NCBI RefSeq assembly: GCF_050947335.1
Contig: NW_027473610.1
Location: forward strand, 124,001 to 188,000
Length of the DNA stretch: 64,000 bases
Origin: Megachile rotundata
Taxonomy: Eukaryota > Arthropoda > Insecta > Hymenoptera > Megachilidae
Direction: 5' to 3'
The translations under genes and the position numbers were made by a program. Below are positions 48,045 through 61,265 of this stretch, piece after piece. The notes beneath the pieces are model-generated. The model did not search any database, had not been told where the DNA came from, and was given only the letters and a program-made list of their open reading frames with translations. The first letter of the stretch is position 1. Each line of letters starts with the position of its first letter.

Positions 48045-49556
48045 TCAGGACCACAATGAACAACTTTGCTCGTTTTGAACGAATTATGCTCATTTTCGCA
48101 CGATTCAGCCTCTAATTCGCACATATCCGCTGTAATGCGACTCTGTACTATCTAGTTATGTTAAGTTATCCTATCTGAGCACAATTCAACACCACAATGA
48201 ACAATTTTGCTCGTTTTGCACGAATTTCGCTCGTTTTGAACGAATTTTGCTCTTTTTCGCACGATTCAGCCTCTAATTCGCACGTATTCGCTGTGATTCG
48301 ACTCTGTACCATCTAGTTATGTTAAGTTACCACAACTGAGCACAATTCGACACCACAATGAACAATTTTGCTCGTAATGAACGTATTTTGCTCATTTTAC
48401 GCAAGATTCAGCCTCTAATTCGCACATATCCGTTGTGATTCGACTCTGTCCCATCTAGTTATGTTAAGTTATCGTAACTCAGCACAATTCGACACCACAA
48501 TGGACAATTTTGCTCGTAATGAACGAATTATGCTCATTTTCGCACGATTCAGCCTCTAATTCGCACATATCCGCTGTAATTCGACTCTGTACAATCTAGT
48601 TATGTTAAGTTATCCTATCTGAGCACAATTCAACACCACAGTGAACAATTTTGCTCGTTTTGCAAGAATTATGCTCATTTTCGAACGATTCAGCCTCTAA
48701 TTCGCACATATCCGCTGTGATTCGACTCTGTACCATCTAGTTATGTTAAGTCATCGTAACTGAGCACAATTCAGCACCACAATGAACAACTTTGCTCGTT
48801 TTGAACGAATTATGCTCATCTTCGCACGATTCAGCCTCTAAATCGCACATAGCCGCTGTAATTCGACTCCGTACTATCTAGTCATGTTAAGTTAACCTAT
48901 CTGAGCACAATTCAACACCACAATGAACAATTTTGCTCGTTTTGCACGAATTATGCTCATTTTCGCACGATTCAGCCTCTAATTCGCCCATATCCGCTGT
49001 GATTCGACTCTGTACCATCTAGTTATGTTAAGTCATCGTAACTGAGCACAATTCAGCACCACAATGAACAACTTTGCTCGTTTTGCACGAATTATGCTCA
49101 CTTTCGCACGATTCAGCCTCTAATTCGTACATATTCGCTGTGATTCGACTCTGTACCATCTAGTTATGTTAAGTCATCGTAGCTGAGCACAATTCAGCAC
49201 CACAATGAACAACTTTGCTCGTTTTGCACGAATTATGCTCACTTTCGCACGATTCAGCCTCTAATTCGTACATATTCGCTGTGATTCGACTCTGTACCAT
49301 CTAGTTATGTTAAGTCATCCTAGCTGAGCACAATTCAGCACCACAATGAACAACTCTGCTCGTTTTGAACGAATTATGCTCATTTTCGCACGATTCAGCC
49401 TCTAATTCGCACATATCCGCTGTAATTCGACTCTGTACTATCTAGTTATGTTAAGTTATCCTATCTGAGCACAATCCAACACCACAATGAACAGTTTTGC
49501 TCGTTTTGCACGAATTTTGCTCGTTTTGAACGAATTTTGCTCATTTTCGAACGATT
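48045..49556 (+). repeat. Copied segment matching 58013-59524
   Basis: Matches 58.01-59.52 kb at offset 9968 (for example TCATCCTAGCTG at 49315 and 59283) and, up to 49.1 kb, also 37.03-38.1 kb at offset 11,014. Both of its edges are junctions inside shared monomer sequence: near 48035-48047 and near 49557-49580. Confidence 0.9.
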
Positions 49557-52500
49557 CTGCCTCTAATTCGCACATATCCGTTGTGATTCGACTCTGTCCC
49601 ATCTAGTTATGTTAAGTTATCCTATCTGAGCACAATTCAACACCACAATGAACAGTTTTGCTCGTTTTGCACGAATTTTGCTCGTTTTGAACGAATTTTG
49701 CTCATTTTCGAACGATTCAGTCTCTAATTCGCACATATCCGCTGTAATTCGACTCTGTACTATATAGTTATGTTATGTTATCCTATCTGAGCACAATTCA
49801 ACACCACAGTGAACAATTTTGCTCGTTTTGCAAGAATTATGCTCATTTTCGAACGATTCAGCCTCTAATTCGCACATATCCGCTGTGATTCGACTCTGTA
49901 CCATCTGGTTATGTTAAGTTATCGTAACTGAGCACAATTCAGCACCGCAATGAACAACTTTGCCCGTTTTGCACGAATTATGCTCATTTTCGCACGATTC
50001 AGCCTCTAATTCGTACATATCCGCTGTACTTCGACTCTGTACTATCTAGTTATGTTAAGTTATCGTAACTGAGCACAATTCGACACCACAATGAACAATT
50101 TTGCTCGTTTTGCACGAATTTTGCTCATTTTCGAACGATTCAGCCTCTAATTCGCACATATCCGCTGTAATTCGACTCTGTACTATCTAGTTATGTTATG
50201 TTATCCTATCTGAGCACAATTCAACACCACAGTGAGCAGTTTTGCTCGTTTTGCAAGAATTATGCTCATTTTCGAACGATTCAGCCTCTAATTCGCACAT
50301 ATCCGCTGTAATTCGACTCTGTACTATCTAGTTATGTTAAGTTAACCTATCTGAGCACAATTCGACACCACAATGAGCAATTTTGCTCGTTTTGCACGAA
50401 TTATGCTCATTTTCGCACGATTCAGCCTCTAATTCGCACATATCCGCTGTGATTCGACTCTGTACCATCTAGTTATGTTAAGTCATCGTAACTGAGCACA
50501 ATTCAGGACCACAATGAACAACTTTGCTCGTTTTGAACGAATTATGCTCATTTTCGCACGATTCAGCCTCTAATTCGCACATATCCGCTGTAATGCGACT
50601 CTGTACTATCTAGTTATGTTAAGTTATCCTATCTGAGCACAATTCAACACCACAATGAACAATTTTGCTCGTTTTGCACGAATTTTGCTCGTTTTGAACG
50701 AATTTTGCTCTTTTTCGCACGATTCAGCCTCTAATTCGCACGTATTCGCTGTGATTCGACTCTGTACCATCTAGTTATGTTAAGTTACCACAACTGAGCA
50801 CAATTCGACACCACAATGAACAATTTTGCTCGTAATGAACGTATTTTGCTCATTTTACGCAAGATTCAGCCTCTAATTCGCACATATCCGTTGTGATTCG
50901 ACTCTGTCCCATCTAGTTATGTTAAGTTATCCTATCTGAGCACAATTCAACACCACAATGAACAGTTTTGCTCGTTTTGCACGAATTTTGCTCGTATTGA
51001 ACGAATTTTGCTCATTTTCGAACGATTCAGTCTCTAATTCGCACATATCCGCTGTAATTCGACTCTGTACTATATAGTTATGTTATGTTATCCTATCTGA
51101 GCACAATTCAACACCACAGTGAACAATTTTGCTCGTTTTGCAAGAATTATGCTCATTTTCGAACGATTCAGCCTCTAAATCGCACATAGCCGCTGTAATT
51201 CGACTCCGTACTATCTAGTCATGTTAAGTTAACCTATCTGAGCACAATTCAACACCACAATGAACAATTTTGCTCGTTTTGCACGAATTATGCTCATTTT
51301 CGCACGATTCAGCCTCTAATTCGCCCATATCCGCTGTGATTCGACTCTGTACCATCTAGTTATGTTAAGTCATCGTAACTGAGCACAATTCAGCACCACA
51401 ATGAACAACTTTGCTCGTTTTGCACGAATTATGCTCATTTTCGCACGATTCAGCATCTAATTCACACATATTCGCTGTGATTCGACTCTGTACCATCTAA
51501 TTATGTTAAGTCATCGTAGCTGAGCACAATTCAGCGCCACAATGAACAACTTTGCTCGTTTTGAACTAATTATGCTCATTTCCGCACGATTCAGCCTGTA
51601 ATTCGCACATATCCGCTGTGATTCGACTCTGTACTATCTAGTTATGTTAAGTCATCGTAACTCAGCACAATTCAGCACCACAATGAACAACTCTGTTCGT
51701 TTTGAACGAATTATGCTCATTTTCGCACGATTCAGCTCTAATTCGCACATATCCGCTGTAATTCGACTCTGTACTATCTAGTTATGTCAAGTTATCCTAT
51801 CTGAGCACAATTCAACACCACAATGAACAGTTTTGCTCGTTTTGCACAAATTTTGCTCGTTTTGAACGAATTTTGCTCATTTTCGAACGATTCAGCCTCT
51901 AATTCGCACATATCCGCTGTAATTCGACTCTGTACTATCTAGTTATGTTATGTTATCCTATCTGAGCACAATTCAACACCACAATGAACAACTTTGCCCG
52001 TTTTGCACGAATTATGCTCATTTTCGCACGATTCAGCCTCTAATTCGTACATATCCGCTGTAATTCGACTCTGTACTATCTAGTTATGTTAAGTTATCCT
52101 ATCTGAGCACAATTCAACACCACAATGAACAACTTTGCCCGTTTTGCACGAATTATGCTCATTTTCGCACGATTCAGCCTCTAATTCGTACATATCCGCT
52201 GTAATTCGACTCTGTACTATCTAGTTATGTTAAGTTATCCTATCTGAGCACAATTCAACACCACAATGAACAGTTTTGCTCGTTTTGCACGAATTATGCT
52301 CATTTTCGCACGATTCAGCCTCTAATTCGCACATATCCGCTGCGATTCGACTCTGTACCATCTGGGTATGTTAAGTTATCGTAACTGAGCACAATTCAGC
52401 ACCACAATGAACAACTTTGCCCGTTTTGCACGAATTATGCTCATTTTCGCACGATTCAGCCTCTAATTCGTACATATCCGCTGTACTTCGACTCTGTACT

Positions 52501-54570
52501 ATCTAGTTATGTTAAGTTATCGTAACTGAGCACAATTCGACACCACAATTAACAATTTTGCTCGTTTTGCACGTATTATGCACATTTTCGCACGATTCAG
52601 CATCTAATTCGCACATATTCGCTGTGATTCGACTCTGTACCATCTAGTTATGTTAAGTCATCGTAGCTGACCACAATTCAGCACCACAATGAACAACTTT
52701 GCTCGTTTTGAACTAATTATGCTCATTTTCGCACGATTCAGCTCTAATTCGCACATATCCGCTGTAATTCGACTCTGTACTATCTAGTTATGTTAAGTTA
52801 TCCTATCTGAGCACAATTCAACACCACAATGAACAGTTTTGCTCGTTTTGCACGAATTTTGCTCGTTTTGAACGAATTTTGCTCATTTTCGAACGATTCA
52901 GCCTCTAATTCGCACATATCCGCTGTAATTCGACTCTGTACTATCTAGTTATGTTATGTTATCCTATCTGAGCACAATTCAACACCACAGTGAACAATTT
53001 TGCTCGTTTTGCAAGAATTATGCTCATTTTCGAACGATTCAGCCTCTAATTCGCACATATCCGCTGTAATTCGACTCTGTACTATCTAGTTATGTTAAGT
53101 TAACCTATCTGAGCACAATTCAACACCACAATGAACAACTTTGCCCGTTTTGCACGAATTATGCTCATTTTCGCACGATTCAGCCTCTAATTCGTACATA
53201 TCCGCTGTAATTCGACTCTGTACTATCTAGTTATGTTAAGTTATCCTATCTGAGCACAATTCAACACCACAATGAACAGTTTTGCTCGTTTTGCACGAAT
53301 TTTGCTCGTTTTGAACGAATTTTGCTCATTTTCGAACGATTCAGCCTCTAATTCGCACATATCCGCTGTAATTCGACTCTGTACTATCTAGTTATGTTAT
53401 GTTATCCTATCTGAGCACAATTCAACACCACAATGAACAACTTTGCCCGTTTTGCACGAATTATGCTCATTTTCGCACGATTCAGCCTCTAATTCGTACA
53501 TATCCGCTGTAATTCGACTCTGTACTATCTAGTTATGTTAAGTTATCCTATCTGAGCACAATTCAACACCACAATGAACAGTTTTGCTCGTTTTGCACGA
53601 ATTATGCTCATTTTCGCACGATTCAGCCTCTAATTCGCACATATCCGCTGCGATTCGACTCTGTACCATCTGGTTATGTTAAGTTATCGTAACTGAGCAC
53701 AATTCAGCACCACAATGAACAACTTTGCCCGTTTTGCACGAATTATGCTCATTTTCGCACGATTCAGCCTCTAATTCGTACATATCCGCTGAACTTCGAC
53801 TCTATACTATCTAGTTATGTTAAGTTATCGTAACTGAGCACAATTCGACACCACAATTAACAATTTTGCTCGTTTTGCACGTATTATGCTCATTTTCGCA
53901 CGATTCAGCATCTAATTCGCACATATTCGCTGTGATTCGACTCTGTACCATCTAGTTATGTTAAGTCATCGTAGCTGACCACAATTCAGCACCACAATGA
54001 ACAACTTTGCTCGTTTTGAACTAATTATGCTCATTTTCGCACGATTCAGCTCTAATTCGCACATATCCGCTGTAATTCGACTCTGTACTATCTAGTTATG
54101 TTAAGTTATCCTATCTGAGCACAATTCAACACCACAATGAACAGTTTTGCTCGTTTTGCACGAATTTTGCTCGTATTGAACGAATTTTGCTCATTTTCGA
54201 ACGATTCAGCCTCTAATTCGCACATATCCGCTGTAATTCGACTCTGTACTATCTAGTTATGTTATGTTATCCTATCTGAGCACAATTCAACACCACAGTG
54301 AACAATTTTGCTCGTTTTGCAAGAATTATGCTCATTTTCGAACGATTCAGCCTCTAATTCGCACATATCCGCTGTAATTTGACTCTGTACTATCTAGTTA
54401 TGTTAAGTTAACCTATCTGAGCACAATTCAACACCACAATGAACAATTTTGCTCGTTTTGCACGAATTATGCTCATTTTCGCACGATTCAGCCTCTAATT
54501 CGCACATATCCGCTGTGATTCGACTCTGTACCATCTAGTTATGTTAAGTCATCGTAACTGAGCACAATTC
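49557..54570 (+). repeat. Near-identical copy of 39249-44262 (5.0 kb)
   Basis: Repeats 39249-44262 at offset 10,308 (71 monomers). Across 5014 bp I noticed only four mismatches, at 41811/52119, 43216/53524, 43497/53805 and 43596/53904. It includes the end of the 1310-bp unit and a full 4066-bp unit. This is the most recent-looking long duplication in the window, although my comparison was by eye and not exhaustive. Confidence 0.9.
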
Positions 54571-54632
54571 GACACCACAATGAACAATTTTGCACGTAAT
54601 GATTGTATTTTGCTCATTTTCGCACGATTCAG
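52775..54632 (+). repeat. 2880-bp-spaced repeat, first member
   Basis: This stretch recurs at 55655-57512 at offset 2880 (20 monomers). Both members share CTCTATACT (53801 region and 56681 region), which the 43.5 and 47.6 kb relatives lack (CTCTACACT). The difference CTGAGCAC against CTAAGCAC lies near 53413/56293. Confidence 0.88.
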
Positions 54633-55947
54633 ACTCTAATTCGCACATATCCGCTTTGAGTCGACTCTGTACCATCTAGTTATGTTAAGTTATCCTATCT
54701 GAGCACAATTCAGCACCACAATGAACAACTTTGCCCGTTTTGCACGAATTATGCTCATTTTCGCACGATTCAGCCTCTAATTCGTACATATCCGCTGTAA
54801 TTCGACTCTGTACTATCTAGTTATGTTAAGTTATCCTATCTGAGCACAATTCAACACCACAATGAACAACTTTGCCCGTTTTGCACGAATTATGCTCATT
54901 TTCGCACGATTCAGACTCTAATTCCCACATATCCGCTTTGAGTCGACTCTGTACCATCTAGTTATGTTAAGTCATCGTAACTGAGCACAATTCAGCACCA
55001 AAATGAACAACTTTGCTCGTTTTGCACGAATTATGCTCATTTTCGCACGATTCAGCATCTAATTCGCACATATTCGCTGTTATTATACTCTGTACCATCT
55101 AGTTATGTTGAGTTACCACAACTGAGCACAATTCGACACCACAATGAACAATTTTGCTCGTTTTGCACGAATTATGCTCATTTTCGCACGATTCAGCCTC
55201 TAATTCGCACATATCCGCTGTGATTCGACTCTGTACCATCTGGTTATGTTATGTTATCGTAACTGAGCACAATTCAGCACCGCAATGAACAATTTTGCTC
55301 GTTTTGCACGAATTATGCTCATTTTCGCACGATTCAGCCTCTAATTCGCACATATCCGCTGTGATTCGACTCTGTACCATCTAGTTATGTTAAGTCATCG
55401 TAACTGAGCACAATTCAGGACCACAATGAACAACTTTGCTCGTAATGAACGTATTTTGCTCATTTTACGCAAGATTCAGCCTCTAATTCGCACATATCCG
55501 TTGTGATTCGACTCTGTCCCATCTAGTTATGTTAAGTTATCGTAACTCAGCACAATTCGACACCACAATGGACAATTTTGCTCGTAATGAACGAATTATG
55601 CTCATTTTCGCACGATTCAGCCTCTAATTCGCACATATCCGCTGTAATTCGACTCTGTACAATCTAGTTATGTTAAGTTATCCTATCTGAGCACAATTCA
55701 ACACCACAATGAACAGTTTTGCTCGTTTTGCACGAATTTTGCTCGTTTTGAACGAATTTTGCTCATTTTCGAACGATTCAGCCTCTAATTCGCACATATC
55801 CGCTGTAATTCGACTCTGTACTATCTAGTTATGTTATGTTATCCTATCTGAGCACAATTCAACACCACAGTGAACAATTTTGCTCGTTTTGCAAGAATTA
55901 TGCTCATTTTCGAACGATTCAGCCTCTAATTCGCACATATCCGCTGT
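54612..55947 (+). repeat. 1.34-kb segment repeated at 59930-61265
   Basis: Offset 5318 (37 monomers). It starts with the AGACTCTAATTCGC / CCGCTTTGAG monomer, passes through TTATTATACTCTG (55079) and ends after the TACAATCTAG and 161-bp monomers. It contains a chimeric monomer near 55430-55470, where the CAGGACCAC monomer runs into CTCGTAATGAACG. The distant copy has the same chimera, so the junction predates the duplication. Confidence 0.9.
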
Positions 55948-58900
55948 AATTCGACTCTGTACTATCTAGTTATGTTAAGTTAACCTATCTGAGCACAATT
56001 CAACACCACAATGAACAACTTTGCCCGTTTTGCACGAATTATGCTCATTTTCGCACGATTCAGCCTCTAATTCGTACATATCCGCTGTAATTCGACTCTG
56101 TACTATCTAGTTATGTTAAGTTATCCTATCTGAGCACAATTCAACACCACAATGAACAGTTTTGCTCGTTTTGCACGAATTTTGCTCGTTTTGAACGAAT
56201 TTTGCTCATTTTCGAACGATTCAGCCTCTAATTCGCACATATCCGCTGTAATTCGACTCTGTACTATCTAGTTATGTTATGTTATCCTATCTAAGCACAA
56301 TTCAACACCACAATGAACAACTTTGCCCGTTTTGCACGAATTATGCTCATTTTCGCACGATTCAGCCTCTAATTCGTACATATCCGCTGTAATTCGACTC
56401 TGTACTATCTAGTTATGTTAAGTTATCCTATCTGAGCACAATTCAACACCACAATGAACAGTTTTGCTCGTTTTGCACGAATTATGCTCATTTTCGCACG
56501 ATTCAGCCTCTAATTCGCACATATCCGCTGCGATTCGACTCTGTACCATCTGGTTATGTTAAGTTATCGTAACTGAGCACAATTCAGCACCACAATGAAC
56601 AACTTTGCCCGTTTTGCACGAATTATGCTCATTTTCGCACGATTCAGCCTCTAATTCGTACATATCCGCTGAACTTCGACTCTATACTATCTAGTTATGT
56701 TAAGTTATCGTAACTGAGCACAATTCGACACCACAATTAACAATTTTGCTCGTTTTGCACGTATTATGCTCATTTTCGCACGATTCAGCATCTAATTCGC
56801 ACATATTCGCTGTGATTCGACTCTGTACCATCTAGTTATGTTAAGTCATCGTAGCTGACCACAATTCAGCACCACAATGAACAACTTTGCTCGTTTTGAA
56901 CTAATTATGCTCATTTTCGCACGATTCAGCTCTAATTCGCACATATCCGCTGTAATTCGACTCTGTACTATCTAGTTATGTTAAGTTATCCTATCTGAGC
57001 ACAATTCAACACCACAATGAACAGTTTTGCTCGTTTTGCACGAATTTTGCTCGTATTGAACGAATTTTGCTCATTTTCGAACGATTCAGCCTCTAATTCG
57101 CACATATCCGCTGTAATTCGACTCTGTACTATCTAGTTATGTTATGTTATCCTATCTGAGCACAATTCAACACCACAGTGAACAATTTTGCTCGTTTTGC
57201 AAGAATTATGCTCATTTTCGAACGATTCAGCCTCTAATTCGCACATATCCGCTGTAATTTGACTCTGTACTATCTAGTTATGTTAAGTTAACCTATCTGA
57301 GCACAATTCAACACCACAATGAACAATTTTGCTCGTTTTGCACGAATTATGCTCATTTTCGCACGATTCAGCCTCTAATTCGCACATATCCGCTGTGATT
57401 CGACTCTGTACCATCTAGTTATGTTAAGTCATCGTAACTGAGCACAATTCGACACCACAATGAACAATTTTGCACGTAATGATTGTATTTTGCTCCTTTT
57501 CGCACGATTCAGCCTCTAATTCGCACATATCCGCTGTGATTTGACTCTGTCCCATCTAGTTATGTTAAGTTATCGTAACTGAGCACAATTCAACACCACA
57601 ATGCACAATTTTGCTCGTTTTGCACGAATTCTGCTCATTTTCGAACGATTCAGCCTCTAATTCGCACATATCCGCTGTAATTCGACTCTGTACTATCTAG
57701 TTATGTTATGTTATCCTATCTGAGCACAATTCAACACCACAGTGAACAGTTTTGCTCGTTTTGCATGAATTATGCTCATTTTCGAACGATTCAGCCTCTA
57801 ATTCGCACATATCCGCTGTAATTCGACTCTGTACTATCTAGTTATGTTAAGTTAACCTATCTGAGCACAATTCAACACCACAATGAACAATTTTGCTCGT
57901 TTTGCACGAATTATGCTGATTTTCGCACGATTCAGCCTCTAATTCGCACATATCCGCTGTGATTCGACTCTGTACCATCTAGTTATGTTAAGTCATCGTA
58001 ACTGAGCACAATTCAGGACCACAATGAACAACTTTGCTCGTTTTGAACGAATTATGCTCATTTTCGCACGATTCAGCCTCTAATTCGCACATATCCGCTG
58101 TAATGCGACTCTGTACTATCTAGTTATGTTAAGTTATCCTATCTGAGCACAATTCAACACCACAATGAACAATTTTGCTCGTTTTGCACGAATTTTGCTC
58201 GTTTTGAACGAATTTTGCTCTTTTTCGCACGATTCAGCCTCTAATTCGCACGTATTCGCTGTGATTCGACTCTGTACCATCTAGTTATGTTAAGTTACCA
58301 CAACTGAGCACAATTCGACACCACAATGAACAATTTTGCTCGTAATGAACGTATTTTGCTCATTTTACGCAAGATTCAGCCTCTAATTCGCACATATCCG
58401 TTGTGATTCGACTCTGTCCCATCTAGTTATGTTAAGTTATCGTAACTCAGCACAATTCGACACCACAATGGACAATTTTGCTCGTAATGAACGAATTATG
58501 CTCATTTTCGCACGATTCAGCCTCTAATTCGCACATATCCGCTGTAATTCGACTCTGTACAATCTAGTTATGTTAAGTTATCCTATCTGAGCACAATTCA
58601 ACACCACAGTGAACAATTTTGCTCGTTTTGCAAGAATTATGCTCATTTTCGAACGATTCAGCCTCTAATTCGCACATATCCGCTGTGATTCGACTCTGTA
58701 CCATCTAGTTATGTTAAGTCATCGTAACTGAGCACAATTCAGCACCACAATGAACAACTTTGCTCGTTTTGAACGAATTATGCTCATCTTCGCACGATTC
58801 AGCCTCTAAATCGCACATAGCCGCTGTAATTCGACTCCGTACTATCTAGTCATGTTAAGTTAACCTATCTGAGCACAATTCAACACCACAATGAACAATT

Positions 58901-59929
58901 TTGCTCGTTTTGCACGAATTATGCTCATTTTCGCACGATTCAGCCTCTAATTCGCCCATATCCGCTGTGATTCGACTCTGTACCATCTAGTTATGTTAAG
59001 TCATCGTAACTGAGCACAATTCAGCACCACAATGAACAACTTTGCTCGTTTTGCACGAATTATGCTCACTTTCGCACGATTCAGCCTCTAATTCGTACAT
59101 ATTCGCTGTGATTCGACTCTGTACCATCTAGTTATGTTAAGTCATCGTAGCTGAACACAATTCAGCACCACAATGAACAACTTTGCTCGTTTTGCACGAA
59201 TTATGCTCACTTTCGCACGATTCAGCCTCTAATTCGTACATATTCGCTGTGATTCGACTCTGTACCATCTAGTTATGTTAAGTCATCCTAGCTGAGCACA
59301 ATTCAGCACCACAATGAACAACTCTGCTCGTTTTGAACGAATTATGCTCATTTTCGCACGATTCAGCCTCTAATTCGCACATATCCGCTGTAATTCGACT
59401 CTGTACTATCTAGTTATGTTAAGTTATCCTATCTGAGCACAATCCAACACCACAATGAACAGTTTTGCTCGTTTTGCACGAATTTTGCTCGTTTTGAACG
59501 AATTTTGCTCATTTTCGAACGATTCTGCCTCTAATTCGCACATATCCGCTGTAATTCGACTCTGTACTATCTAGTTATGTTATGTTATCCTATCTGAGCA
59601 CAATTCAACACCACAGTGAACAATTTTGCTCGTTTTGCAAGAATTATGCTCATTTTCGAACGATTCAGCCTCTAATTCGCACATATCCGCTGTGATTCGA
59701 CTCTGTACCATCTAGTTATGTTAAGTCATCGTAACTGAGCACAATTCAGCACCACAATGAACAACTTTGCTCGTTTTGAACGAATTATGCTCATCTTCGC
59801 ACGATTCAGCCTCTAATTCGCACATAGCCGCTGTAATTCGACTCTGTACTATCTAGTCATGTTAAGTTAACCTATCTGAGCACAATTCAACACCACAATG
59901 AACAATTTTGCTCGTTTTGCACGAATTAT
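55948..59929 (+). repeat. Mosaic block 55.9-59.9 kb
   Basis: Made of the second member of the 2880-bp-spaced repeat (to 57512), then a segment related to 36.4-38.2 kb and 61.3-63.07 kb (offsets 20,982 and 3869), then 58013-59524, which matches 48045-49556. Private changes include TGCTCCTTTT near 57491, TGCTGATTTT near 57915 and GCTGAACAC near 59152. Confidence 0.87.
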
Positions 59930-61265
59930 GCTCATTTTCGCACGATTCAGACTCTAATTCGCACATATCCGCTTTGAGTCGACTCTGTACCATCTAGTTA
60001 TGTTAAGTTATCCTATCTGAGCACAATTCAGCACCACAATGAACAACTTTGCCCGTTTTGCACGAATTATGCTCATTTTCGCACGATTCAGCCTCTAATT
60101 CGTACATATCCGCTGTAATTCGACTCTGTACTATCTAGTTATGTTAAGTTATCCTATCTGAGCACAATTCAACACCACAATGAACAACTTTGCCCGTTTT
60201 GCACGAATTATGCTCATTTTCGCACGATTCAGACTCTAATTCCCACATATCCGCTTTGAGTCGACTCTGTACCATCTAGTTATGTTAAGTCATCGTAACT
60301 GAGCACAATTCAGCACCAAAATGAACAACTTTGCTCGTTTTGCACGAATTATGCTCATTTTCGCACGATTCAGCATCTAATTCGCACATATTCGCTGTTA
60401 TTATACTCTGTACCATCTAGTTATGTTGAGTTACCACAACTGAGCACAATTCGACACCACAATGAACAATTTTGCTCGTTTTGCACGAATTATGCTCATT
60501 TTCGCACGATTCAGCCTCTAATTCGCACATATCCGCTGTGATTCGACTCTGTACCATCTGGTTATGTTATGTTATCGTAACTGAGCACAATTCAGCACCG
60601 CAATGAACAATTTTGCTCGTTTTGCACGAATTATGCTCATTTTCGCACGATTCAGCCTCTAATTCGCACATATCCGCTGTGATTCGACTCTGTACCATCT
60701 AGTTATGTTAAGTCATCGTAACTGAGCACAATTCAGGACCACAATGAACAACTTTGCTCGTAATGAACGTATTTTGCTCATTTTACGCAAGATTCAGCCT
60801 CTAATTCGCACATATCCGTTGTGATTCGACTCTGTCCCATCTAGTTATGTTAAGTTATCGTAACTCAGCACAATTCGACACCACAATGGACAATTTTGCT
60901 CGTAATGAACGAATTATGCTCATTTTCGCACGATTCAGCCTCTAATTCGCACATATCCGCTGTAATTCGACTCTGTACAATCTAGTTATGTTAAGTTATC
61001 CTATCTGAGCACAATTCAACACCACAATGAACAGTTTTGCTCGTTTTGCACGAATTTTGCTCGTTTTGAACGAATTTTGCTCATTTTCGAACGATTCAGC
61101 CTCTAATTCGCACATATCCGCTGTAATTCGACTCTGTACTATCTAGTTATGTTATGTTATCCTATCTGAGCACAATTCAACACCACAGTGAACAATTTTG
61201 CTCGTCTTGCAAGAATTATGCTCATTTTCGAACGATTCAGCCTCTAATTCGCACATATCCGCTGT
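59930..61265 (+). repeat. Second copy of the 54612-55947 segment
   Basis: Same monomer order and the same internal chimeric monomer as 54612-55947, with CTCGTCTTGC near 61202 where the first copy has CTCGTTTTGC. Its left neighbour is a TTAACC-type monomer, unlike the left neighbours of the related blocks at 31.09 and 54.63 kb. Confidence 0.9.
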
